Source of the DNA: Psychroflexus sp.
Lineage (GTDB): Bacteria; Bacteroidota; Bacteroidia; Flavobacteriales; Flavobacteriaceae
Length of the DNA stretch: 6,301 nucleotides
NCBI GenBank assembly: GCA_003565575.1
Contig: PXBV01000069.1
Coordinates: forward strand, 1-6,301
Reading direction: 5' to 3'
In this document: in pieces, positions 1 through 6,301 of the stretch
Numbering within the stretch: position 1 is the first letter of the stretch
Layout of the letters: each line of letters begins with the position of its first letter
Notes under the pieces: model-generated
Seen by the model: only the letters and a program-made list of their open reading frames with translations
Databases searched by the model: none
Told to the model about the DNA's origin: nothing
Program-made: the position numbers and the translations under genes

Positions 1-739
1 AAAAGTCGTAGAGCTGAACTTTTGGCGCTGCAGTGAGATACACATCTCTGTGAATTCCGCTCAATCTCCAGTGATCTTGATCTTCTAGATAAGAGCCGTC
101 ACTCCAGCGATAGACTTTCATCGCTATTTCGTTTTTCCCCTCTTTTAAAAACGGTGTTACATCAAACTTAGCAGGCAACATACTATCTTCGCTATAGCCT
201 AATAACTCACCATTTATCCAAACATAATAGGCAGAACTCACCCCGCCAAATGTCAGGTTAACCTGCATATCTTTCCAGTCTTCTGGAACTTCAAAACTTG
301 TCCTATAAATACCAGTAGGATTATCATCTTCTGGTGTAAATGGTGGCTCAACAGGCTCAAAAGTATAACCCTCACTTGCGTAGCGTGCCAATCCATATCC
401 ATGAAGCTCCCAATTAGCAGGAACAGGTATAGAATCCCAATCGGAGTCATCATAATTCAATGATTCAAAACCCTCCGGAACGCCTGAAGGTGTTGGCGAC
501 CAATGAAATTTCCAATTTCCATTCAACAACTTATATCGTTCAGAGTTTTCTTTACGAGTTTTCATTGCTTGCACTTCAGAAGAAAACGAAAACGAAGTGG
601 CATGAGAAGGTAACCTATTAATCCCATTCACTTGAGGGTCTTCCCAGGGCCTTATCTCAGTAGTATGGTTTTTATTTATCTGTGCTACAATTTGTCCCGT
701 CAGTAAAAAGCTTACTAAGCATAATACAAGTTTTTTCAT
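1..739 (-). CDS. GH2 beta-galactosidase-like glycoside hydrolase, secreted (partial, C-terminus beyond left edge)
   Basis: The reading frame opens with ATG at 739-737 and stays open for 246 codons to the window edge. Residues 1-19 are a signal peptide (MKK, hydrophobic core, IVA before Gln20) with no lipobox, so the enzyme is probably periplasmic. The rest matches the N-terminal jelly-roll sugar-binding domain of LacZ-type GH2 enzymes: WEDPQVNGINRLP at 32-44, LLNGNWKFHW at 71-80, PANWELHGYG at 107-116, NPTGIYRTSF at 140-149 and RWSDGSYLEDQDHWRLSG at 211-228. Asp214 in RWSD corresponds to E. coli LacZ Asp201, a galactose and sodium ligand. The loop that carries Asn102 in LacZ (YTN) reads YAS here, with Ser122 at that place and one extra residue before PPF, so specificity may differ. 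The catalytic glutamates lie outside the window. The GH2 family assignment is firm; strict beta-galactosidase activity is inferred. The gene follows the HTCS gene on the same strand after a 313-base gap, so it probably has its own promoter. Confidence 0.93.
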   Translation of the reverse strand, partial: MKKLVLCLVSFLLTGQIVAQINKNHTTEIRPWEDPQVNGINRLPSHATSFSFSSEVQAMKTRKENSERYKLLNGNWKFHWSPTPSGVPEGFESLNYDDSDWDSIPVPANWELHGYGLARYASEGYTFEPVEPPFTPEDDNPTGIYRTSFEVPEDWKDMQVNLTFGGVSSAYYVWINGELLGYSEDSMLPAKFDVTPFLKEGKNEIAMKVYRWSDGSYLEDQDHWRLSGIHRDVYLTAAPKVQLYDF

Positions 740-770
740 AAGTCTTTTTGAAATAATGTTTTTTAAGAAT

Positions 771-799
771 CTTTAAAATTAGTGGAAAACTCTGCTAGG
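771..799 (-). repeat. Direct repeat copy 1, nearest the GH2 start
   Basis: Read on the minus strand, this copy consists of CCTAGC, then AGA, GTTTT, CCA and CTAATTTTAAAG. It shares blocks of 6, 5 and 12 identical bases with the copy at 912-936, which lacks AGA and has TG in place of CCA. It ends 31 bases before the GH2 start codon, so it could lie in the 5' leader or the core promoter. Confidence 0.6.
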
Positions 800-895
800 T
801 CAGAATAGACTTGTAACAAAAAAGGGATAAAAATGATGAATTCAATAAAAGTTATATACTTAGTAAATCGTTTTTCCGTAGGAGCAACTTAGAAG

Positions 896-922
896 TAATT
901 TTAGTACTAACCTTTAAAATTA
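896..922. repeat. AT-rich inverted repeat with embedded palindrome
   Basis: TAATTTTA at 896-903 is the exact reverse complement of TAAAATTA at 915-922, with an 11-base spacer. The perfect palindrome TTAGTACTAA at 901-910 overlaps the left arm. No T-tract follows on either strand, so it is not a typical terminator. It could be an operator for a dimeric regulator, or chance in AT-rich DNA. Confidence 0.3.
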
Positions 923-936
923 GCAAAAACGCTAGG
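912..936 (-). repeat. Direct repeat copy 2
   Basis: Read on the minus strand, this copy is CCTAGC, GTTTT, TG, CTAATTTTAAAG. All three blocks recur in the same order and orientation at 771-799, so the two share 23 bases with length changes of three bases and one base. It is also the right half of an inverted repeat with 896-903. Confidence 0.6.
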
Positions 937-958
937 AGGAGTTCTTCCCCGCTATTCA

Positions 959-990
959 TTTAAAATTAGACATTACAGAACTCTATCTGG
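959..990 (-). repeat. Direct repeat copy 3, most diverged
   Basis: Read on the minus strand, it starts with CC, contains AGAGTTCT (copy 1 has AGAGTTTT) and ends with CTAATTTTAAA, identical to the core of the other two copies. The central part is longer and differs. The CTAATTTTAAA cores of copies 2 and 3 start 47 bases apart, and those of copies 1 and 2 start 141 bases apart. The repeat is clear at the core and weaker over its full length. Confidence 0.4.
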
Positions 991-1052
991 AATTTGCATC
1001 CATCTAAAAAACTTAAGAGGCCTTCATTTGCTGTTCAATACTTTTTTGAAAT

Positions 1053-4000
1053 TCAATTTACACCTTCAGAACCTTCCCTTTTGTTATTCTCTTCACCCTC
1101 ATTTTTTTTCACATATTTTTTCATATACTCAGTTGGGCTGATATTGTATTCTTTCGCAAAACATTTTCCAAAGTACTTTTGACTATTAAATCCCGTCATA
1201 TAAGCGACTTCAGAAATGTACATAGAATTTTTCTTAAGTAATTGTGCAGCGCGTTTCAACCTAATTTTCTTTATAAAATTGACAGGGGTATCGCCCAAGA
1301 TAGACTGAACTTTTCTGTACAGATGGGTTCTACTCATTCCCACCTCGGAGGCCAAAAACTCAACATTCAATGAACTATCATCCATATATTCTTCTATGAT
1401 GGAAACCAATCTGCTAATGAACTTATCATCATTAGAATCAACCTCTACATCAGCAGGGGAAGCAGTAATCACTTTACTATACTTTTCTTTTAACTCCTCA
1501 CGTTGTGACAAGGTATTTTTGACCTTCCATCTCAGAAATTCTAAACTGAAAGGCTTTTCAATATGATCTTCAGCTCCATATTTTAAGCATCTTATTTTGT
1601 CTTCATCAGAATTTTTGGCAGTCAGCATAAAAACAGGAATGTTTTTAATCAGGTCATTAGCTTTTATTTTTTTCAACATTGAAATCCCGTCTTCAATGGG
1701 CATTAAAATATCGCTAATGATTAAGTCAGGTTTTTTATCAATACAAATTTCAAACCCCTGATGACCATTTGAAGCTTCAAGTATATCAAAATCATTTTGT
1801 AAATCTTCGGCTAGCATTTTTCTTAATTCTGGGTTATCTTCTACCAGAAGTACTTGCGGCTTGCCTAATTTTTTTGAAGATTTAGAGCTTTTGGCCTGCG
1901 GCTCTTTAGCCTCGATGATCTGATACTCAGAATTTTTGATATAGTTTTTCTTTAGGGGTGTTCTTTTGGCAGAAAGCTCAGAAACATCAAACATTTCTTT
2001 ATTAATTGGCAGGTAGAAGGTAAAGTCTGTAAACTTCTTCTCAACACTATCTACTTCTATGCATCCATGGTGCCTTTCCACAAGCTTTTGAACCAGCTCC
2101 ATCCCAATACCTGTACCAGAGATTTGGTTTTTGTAAGCTTTGGTGGATTGGTAAAAACGATCAAATATAAATGGTAAATCATTTTCTGGAATTCCTATAC
2201 CATTATCAATTACTGAGCATTTGATATACGTTCCTTTTTTCAATTGACATTTACTATCTGTTTCCTCTGTAATTGTCATAACTTCGGATACTAAAGAAAT
2301 TTCACCTTCATCAGGCGTATATTTAAACGAGTTGGATAATAGATTGAAGAGTATCTTTTCAAGTATATCTACGTCATACCAAGCATCAAAATGATTTAAC
2401 TCACACCTAAATTTATAATTTATTTTTTTACTCTTTGCAAAGTCATTAAATGCTTTTTTTATAATTTTTATGTCTGCAATTATATCGTTTTCAGATATGT
2501 TTAAACGTAATTTACCCTCCTCAAATTTTCTCAAGTCCATAATTTGATTAATTAGGCGATTCATCCTAAGAGAATTGTTGTAGATGCGTTGTGTAGAGGT
2601 AGCACTTAACTTTAAATCGTTATTTTTGACCACTTTTTCAATAGTTCCAATAATTAATGAAAGTGGCGTTCTTAATTCATGAGAAATATCGGTAAAGAAG
2701 GTGGTTTTCATTTTGTGATGCTCATTATCCTTTTTCCTACTTACAGTTTCTTCTAATAAATTCTTTTTCAATTTATACCATCTTCTCATCAAAAGAATAC
2801 TTAAATAAACAATCAAACAAACTATCAAAAAATAAATAGCTAACGCCCAATTTGTTGCCCAAATAGGAGGTAGAATGGTAAATTGGACAGTTACAGGGTC
2901 TTCATTCCAAACACCATCACTATTAGTGCCTTTCACTTTAAAAGTGTATTTCCCTGGAGGCAGGTCATTATAGTTTGCATTTCTATTTGAAGCATCTGTA
3001 TAGATCCAATAAGCATTAAGCCCCTCTAGCATATAAGCATATTTATTTTTATTTGGGGCTGTTAAGTCCAGAGATGCAAAGCTTATCACGATATTATTTT
3101 CATCATAAGGTAATTCAATTTTTGAATTAGAATTGGGATTTACTGTTTGTTTTGAAGCTTCATCTTTCTGAAGATTAGTCCTATTTTGAGCTGTATTCAA
3201 AATTTGAAATTTAGTAATCGCCACAGATGGTAAAATGTCTTTTTGCACATATTTATCTGGGAATACAGAGTAAAAACCGTCAATACTACCAAAAAATAAA
3301 GTCTGCTTGTCTGTACTAGATGCACTTACATTAAATTTATAAATTGGTTGCTCAAAACCGTCTTCTGCACCAAAAGTTATGATTTCTTCATTATCCGTAG
3401 AAAATCGATTAATGCCCTCTTCTGTATGTAACCATAAGTTTTCAGATGCATCTGCCTCAATAGCAGAAATGATATTAGAATTTAGCCCATCCTTTTTATT
3501 GTAGATTTTGAAAGTTTTAGATTCATCATCATACATATTCAACCCCCCACCACGAGTTCCAATCCAAATATTATGTTGCTTATCTTCATAAAGACATAAA
3601 ATAGCATTTGAGGAGATACCAGCTCCTGTTTCTGGGTTAAAGTTTTCAACGGTCTCTTTATTTAAATCAATTCTATATAATCCTTCTCCTCTAGTACCAA
3701 TCCATAGTCCTGAGTGTTTTGATAAATGCATGGTAGAGACATGAGAGTTTTCAAACATAGAAATCACCTTTTCTCTAAATGGATTAATTTCAACTTTACT
3801 ATTAATGATCTTGATACCTTCACCCCAAACTCCAACCCATGTTTCGTTATTAGTGATAGGTTTTAAAGCACTAATATAATTGTCAAACCTTGCAATTTCA
3901 TTTAATTCTAATCCTTCGCCATTAAGAGTGTATTCTGACGCTACATAAAGCTTATTGCTATTCCACAAGAGAAGTTTATCGCTTGTAAAATTGTGGCTTA

Positions 4001-5207
4001 CATTATCAATATTTTTAATACTTGTTTTAATTTTTCGAAACGAATTATCATTCAAGTTATAAGAATACATTCCATCTTGCCTGGTTACCAATAAAGTGTT
4101 TTCATCTATCGTTAAGAAACTTTGGGTAACGCTATTGTCCATTCCTCTAGGTAGAATCTTGTTAAATTTAAGAATTGCAGGCTTATTGGCGCGTTTTACA
4201 AGCCCTTTCCAAGTGCCAACCCATAAGTTTCCGAAAGTGTCTAGTAAGGTAGAACTAATTTGATTATTCAAAAGCAAGTTGCTATCAGTACCACTTGATA
4301 AATCATTGAAGTGAAAAAGATTATTATGTCTAATTCCTTTGTAAAGACCAGTATTAGTCCCCACCCAAAGTTCTTCGTTTAAAGTGTCTAAAGCCATGCT
4401 TCTAAGTGGTGTGTCCTGGAATACGCTGCCCTCATAAGATTCTAAAACCTCTAAATTAACACTAGACTTGTTGTAACCTAGCATGTATAAACCTTTCTCG
4501 CTCAAAATCAAAAGTTTATTATTTGTGAGACGCTTCAAGGATTTTACAGACAAATTGAAATCTGTTGGTTGTAATATCCCATCTTCAGATAATACAACAA
4601 GACCAGATGAAGTTCCAATCCAATACCTCCCAAATTGATCTTCAATTAGATCAGAATTTTCAATATTCACTTCAAATTTGACATTGATATCTAATGGACT
4701 ATAACTAGTGTCAAATGTAGTTTTATTATTGTCCTGATTAGGCTTAATTTTAACTAGACCAACCTGTCTTGTGGCAGCCCATATAGCTCCATTAGAGTCT
4801 TTTTGTAAAACCTTTGAAGATCTACCCTGGAAGTATTTATAAAACTGATTTTCTGATCTATTATATAAGATTAGCCAAGTTTCGCTACCTAGCCAAAGGT
4901 TACCAAAATCGTCTTCAATGATTGAGTTTATGTTGTCATTAGGCAAAGAGTTAGAATCAAAAGCGTCATTCTGAAAGAGAACAAGTTCATTTCCATCAAA
5001 TCTATACAAACCAGACTTGGTACCAATCCATAAAAAACCTATACTATCTTCAAAAAGTGTATTAACATTTTTATTAAAGCTAATGCCATTTACCTTTAGC
5101 TTTTCATATTCAATGGACTGCGAATGAGCAGAAACAAAAAACACGATATGAAAAAATAGCACTTGAAAAAGGGACTTCAACTTAAAATGGGATTTATTAA
5201 ACTTCAT
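1053..5207 (-). CDS. Hybrid two-component system (HTCS) sensor-regulator of a polysaccharide utilization locus
   Basis: One 1384-residue protein holds an entire signalling pathway: glycan sensing in the periplasm, phosphotransfer and DNA binding in the cytoplasm. Residues 1 to about 29 are a signal peptide. Residues 41-650 are Reg_prop propeller repeats; I count 14 blades, typified by LWIGT-x-GL, enough for two seven-bladed propellers. A Y_Y_Y domain (658-781) and a membrane span (787-807) follow. The HisKA domain has SHELRTP with phospho-acceptor His843. The HATPase domain shows the N-box at Asn959, DNGIGI from Asp1001 and GTGIGM at 1031-1036. The receiver has the E1123/D1124 acidic pair, phospho-acceptor Asp1166, Thr1196 and Lys1218. 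The C-terminus is an AraC-type domain with helix-turn-helices near 1281-1305 and 1330-1355, then a charged tail. No key catalytic residue is missing. An in-frame GTG at 5273 would add 22 residues before the signal peptide; ATG 5207 is preferred. The gene is divergent to the susC-type gene, its likely target. The ligand is unknown. Confidence 0.96.
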   Translation of the reverse strand: MKFNKSHFKLKSLFQVLFFHIVFFVSAHSQSIEYEKLKVNGISFNKNVNTLFEDSIGFLWIGTKSGLYRFDGNELVLFQNDAFDSNSLPNDNINSIIEDDFGNLWLGSETWLILYNRSENQFYKYFQGRSSKVLQKDSNGAIWAATRQVGLVKIKPNQDNNKTTFDTSYSPLDINVKFEVNIENSDLIEDQFGRYWIGTSSGLVVLSEDGILQPTDFNLSVKSLKRLTNNKLLILSEKGLYMLGYNKSSVNLEVLESYEGSVFQDTPLRSMALDTLNEELWVGTNTGLYKGIRHNNLFHFNDLSSGTDSNLLLNNQISSTLLDTFGNLWVGTWKGLVKRANKPAILKFNKILPRGMDNSVTQSFLTIDENTLLVTRQDGMYSYNLNDNSFRKIKTSIKNIDNVSHNFTSDKLLLWNSNKLYVASEYTLNGEGLELNEIARFDNYISALKPITNNETWVGVWGEGIKIINSKVEINPFREKVISMFENSHVSTMHLSKHSGLWIGTRGEGLYRIDLNKETVENFNPETGAGISSNAILCLYEDKQHNIWIGTRGGGLNMYDDESKTFKIYNKKDGLNSNIISAIEADASENLWLHTEEGINRFSTDNEEIITFGAEDGFEQPIYKFNVSASSTDKQTLFFGSIDGFYSVFPDKYVQKDILPSVAITKFQILNTAQNRTNLQKDEASKQTVNPNSNSKIELPYDENNIVISFASLDLTAPNKNKYAYMLEGLNAYWIYTDASNRNANYNDLPPGKYTFKVKGTNSDGVWNEDPVTVQFTILPPIWATNWALAIYFLIVCLIVYLSILLMRRWYKLKKNLLEETVSRKKDNEHHKMKTTFFTDISHELRTPLSLIIGTIEKVVKNNDLKLSATSTQRIYNNSLRMNRLINQIMDLRKFEEGKLRLNISENDIIADIKIIKKAFNDFAKSKKINYKFRCELNHFDAWYDVDILEKILFNLLSNSFKYTPDEGEISLVSEVMTITEETDSKCQLKKGTYIKCSVIDNGIGIPENDLPFIFDRFYQSTKAYKNQISGTGIGMELVQKLVERHHGCIEVDSVEKKFTDFTFYLPINKEMFDVSELSAKRTPLKKNYIKNSEYQIIEAKEPQAKSSKSSKKLGKPQVLLVEDNPELRKMLAEDLQNDFDILEASNGHQGFEICIDKKPDLIISDILMPIEDGISMLKKIKANDLIKNIPVFMLTAKNSDEDKIRCLKYGAEDHIEKPFSLEFLRWKVKNTLSQREELKEKYSKVITASPADVEVDSNDDKFISRLVSIIEEYMDDSSLNVEFLASEVGMSRTHLYRKVQSILGDTPVNFIKKIRLKRAAQLLKKNSMYISEVAYMTGFNSQKYFGKCFAKEYNISPTEYMKKYVKKNEGEENNKREGSEGVN

Positions 5208-5456
5208 TTGTTGACTAATTCTGTTAATATGTACTAAACGTAGTAAATGTCTTGATTTTTTTTGGGTGGACACTAAGTTTAAAGCTACTGATGTCTCTTT
5301 AGATGGTTATAAATGTTACATTATGTCAATTTTTAACATATTACAATAAAAAAGTATCATTTAGAGTTTGTTTTTGGTTCATATTAATAATAATTCAATT
5401 AACGTTTTGTTATAGATTTGATTTAAATCTCATAATAATAATTTAAAACTAAACTT
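5208..5456. promoter_or_regulatory. Divergent regulatory region between the HTCS and susC-type genes
   Basis: These 249 bases separate the two start codons, and both promoters are expected here. There is no gene apart from the optional GTG extension of the HTCS. The region is strongly AT-rich. Visible elements are a -7 box for the receptor gene (separate entry) and an inverted pair ATGTTA at 5313-5318 with TAACAT at 5334-5339. The 11-base sequence TAATAATAATT also occurs twice, at 5385-5395 and 5433-5443. Facing the HTCS, the best -7-like match is TACGTTTA on the minus strand at 5242-5235, one base off consensus. Binding of the HTCS here is inferred from its divergent position, which is common in such loci. 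Confidence 0.6.
5413..5420 (+). promoter_or_regulatory. Candidate Bacteroidota -7 promoter box for the susC-type gene
   Basis: TAGATTTG is a perfect match to the Bacteroidota -7 consensus TAnnTTTG and ends 36 bases before the receptor ATG, giving a short leader. No TTG lies at the usual upstream distance for the -33 box; the nearest TTTG ends at 5376, too far away. A good -7 box without a -33 box would suit an activator-dependent promoter, but that is inference. Confidence 0.45.
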
Positions 5457-6301
5457 ATGAAGCATGTACAACTAACATTTTTTGTGTTGTTGCTGAGTGT
5501 AATTTCAGTGCAAGCCCAAAACACAGTTGTGGGAAAAGTTACTGATAGAACTTTAATCCCACTACCCGGCGTGAATGTGACTATAGAAGGTAAGTCAGTA
5601 GGTGTCGCTACTGATTTTGACGGGAACTTTTCTATTGAAGCAGAACCAGACGATACATTGGTGTTTTCATATGTAGGGTTTTTAGCTCAAAATATTCGAG
5701 TTGGAAATCAATCCGAAATCGATGTAGTATTACTTGAAGATGCCGATCAATTAGATGAGGTCGTTGTTATTGGTTATGGTACATCTAGCAAAAAACGTTT
5801 GGTATCAGCGGTATCTACTGTAGACTCAGAAGTTTTTGAAAACCAACCTGTGTCTAGGGTAGACCAAGCGCTTCAAGGTAGAGCAACCGGTGTAGAAGTA
5901 ACCAACAATAACGGTGCTCCCGGTACTGGAGCTACCATTAGAATTAGGGGGAATAGCTCTATTAATGGTAATAACAACCCATTGTTTGTAGTGGATGGAT
6001 TTATTGTAGGAAATAATTTCAATTTAAACAACATCAACGTAAACGATATAGAATCGCTTGAAGTTTTAAAGGATGCTACAGCTCTAGCCATTTATGGGAC
6101 AAGAGGAGCATCTGGTGTCATATTGATAACTACTAAATCCGGGAAAAAAATTGGAACTGGTAAACCTACAATCTCGGTGAATTCTTCACAAACGGTAGAT
6201 ATCATGGCTAATGAAATTGAAATTCTTGGAGGTAGAGATTATGTGGATTACTTAAATGAAGCTAATCAATTGATACCTGGAACTCCCGTAGATGTAAATG
6301 G
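5457..6301 (+). CDS. SusC/RagA-family TonB-dependent outer-membrane receptor (partial, C-terminus beyond right edge)
   Basis: ATG at 5457 opens 281 codons that run off the window without a stop. The family imports oligosaccharides across the outer membrane using TonB energy and works with a SusD-like lipoprotein, expected just beyond the right edge. Residues 1-20 are a signal peptide ending VQA before Gln21. Residues 22-95 form a carboxypeptidase-regulatory-like domain (GKVTD at 26-30, PLPGVNV at 35-41, TDFDGNFSI at 52-60, FSYVGF at 70-75). The SusC-type TonB-box region LDEVVVIGYG is at 99-108. The plug domain follows with LQGRATGV, IRIRGNSS, LFVVDG, DIESLEVLKDATA, IYGTRGASGVILITTKSG and the start of the barrel. 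There is no STN domain after the signal peptide, so anti-sigma signalling is not expected; control probably comes from the divergent HTCS. The leader is A/T-rich with no Shine-Dalgarno sequence. About 280 of the roughly 1000 residues usual for the family are present. The substrate cannot be read from this part. Confidence 0.96.
   Translation, partial: MKHVQLTFFVLLLSVISVQAQNTVVGKVTDRTLIPLPGVNVTIEGKSVGVATDFDGNFSIEAEPDDTLVFSYVGFLAQNIRVGNQSEIDVVLLEDADQLDEVVVIGYGTSSKKRLVSAVSTVDSEVFENQPVSRVDQALQGRATGVEVTNNNGAPGTGATIRIRGNSSINGNNNPLFVVDGFIVGNNFNLNNINVNDIESLEVLKDATALAIYGTRGASGVILITTKSGKKIGTGKPTISVNSSQTVDIMANEIEILGGRDYVDYLNEANQLIPGTPVDVN

Larger units (their letters stand above)
740..1052. other. Noncoding gap between the HTCS stop and the GH2 start
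   Basis: I see no convincing gene in these 313 bases. The longest tempting reading frame is a 19-codon one on the plus strand at 833-892, which I rejected. The gap holds three imperfect direct repeats (annotated separately), a 10-base palindrome and an AT-rich inverted repeat. I found no perfect TAnnTTTG box facing the GH2 gene; the nearest is TAACTTTT on the minus strand at 854-847, which lacks the final G and a spaced TTG. I see no strong GC-rich hairpin with a T-tract downstream of the HTCS gene. The gap is long enough for a promoter and regulator-binding sites for the GH2 gene. Confidence 0.6.

Noticed and set aside
253..453. 66-codon minus-strand reading frame
   Set aside because: It overlaps the GH2 gene in another frame; the GH2 frame has clear family motifs throughout and this one has none.
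847..854. Possible -7 box for the GH2 gene (TAACTTTT on the minus strand)
   Set aside because: It lacks the final G of the consensus and there is no TTG at the right distance upstream.
833..892. 19-codon plus-strand reading frame after an AGGG-like sequence
   Set aside because: It is very short with no recognisable features, and Shine-Dalgarno-like spacing carries little weight in Bacteroidota.
1003..1050. Possible HTCS terminator (TTCAA/TTGAA pair at 1034-1050; run of six T on the minus strand near 1003-1010)
   Set aside because: The stem is only five A/T-rich pairs and is not adjacent to the T-run, so no terminator can be supported.
994..1182. 62-codon plus-strand reading frame
   Set aside because: It lies mostly antisense to the AraC-type end of the HTCS gene; its Phe/Ser-rich sequence reflects the A-rich codons of the opposite strand.
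5873..6091. 72-codon minus-strand reading frame
   Set aside because: It is antisense to the plug domain of the susC-type gene, which has strong motifs across this stretch.

Overview
The window looks like chromosomal DNA from a member of the Bacteroidota, most likely a flavobacterium. The DNA is AT-rich, start codons have A/T-rich leaders rather than Shine-Dalgarno sequences, and secreted proteins have signal peptides ending in '..AQ'. Two of its genes, a one-piece hybrid two-component system (HTCS) and a SusC-type TonB-dependent receptor, are hallmarks of that phylum. The window is the edge of a polysaccharide utilization locus (PUL).

Layout from left to right. (1) 1-739, minus strand: the first 246 codons of a secreted GH2 beta-galactosidase-like enzyme, whose catalytic part lies beyond the left edge. 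(2) 740-1052: a 313-base gap with no convincing gene. It holds three imperfect direct copies of a motif ending in CTAATTTTAAA (read on the minus strand), a possible degenerate fourth copy, and a small AT-rich inverted repeat. (3) 1053-5207, minus strand: a complete HTCS of about 1384 residues, with signal peptide, 14-bladed Reg_prop sensor region, Y_Y_Y domain, one membrane span, histidine kinase, receiver and AraC-type DNA-binding domain. An in-frame GTG at 5273 is possible, but the ATG at 5207 fits better because it opens directly onto a signal peptide. (4) 5208-5456: a divergent regulatory gap with a perfect -7 box (TAnnTTTG) facing the receptor gene. (5) 5457-6301, plus strand: the first 281 codons of a SusC/RagA-type outer-membrane receptor, running off the right edge.

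Inferred working model: the SusC-type receptor, with a SusD partner expected beyond the right edge, imports glycan fragments across the outer membrane. The periplasmic GH2 enzyme trims them, probably at terminal galactose or a related sugar. The HTCS senses a fragment in the periplasm and activates the divergent susC promoter, and possibly the GH2 gene through the repeats upstream of it. The glycan cannot be named from this window.

Nothing here is a clearly new class of system. The items most worth a second look are the direct repeats upstream of the GH2 gene, and the GH2 substrate-binding loop in which the conserved Asn of LacZ (Asn102) appears to be Ser.
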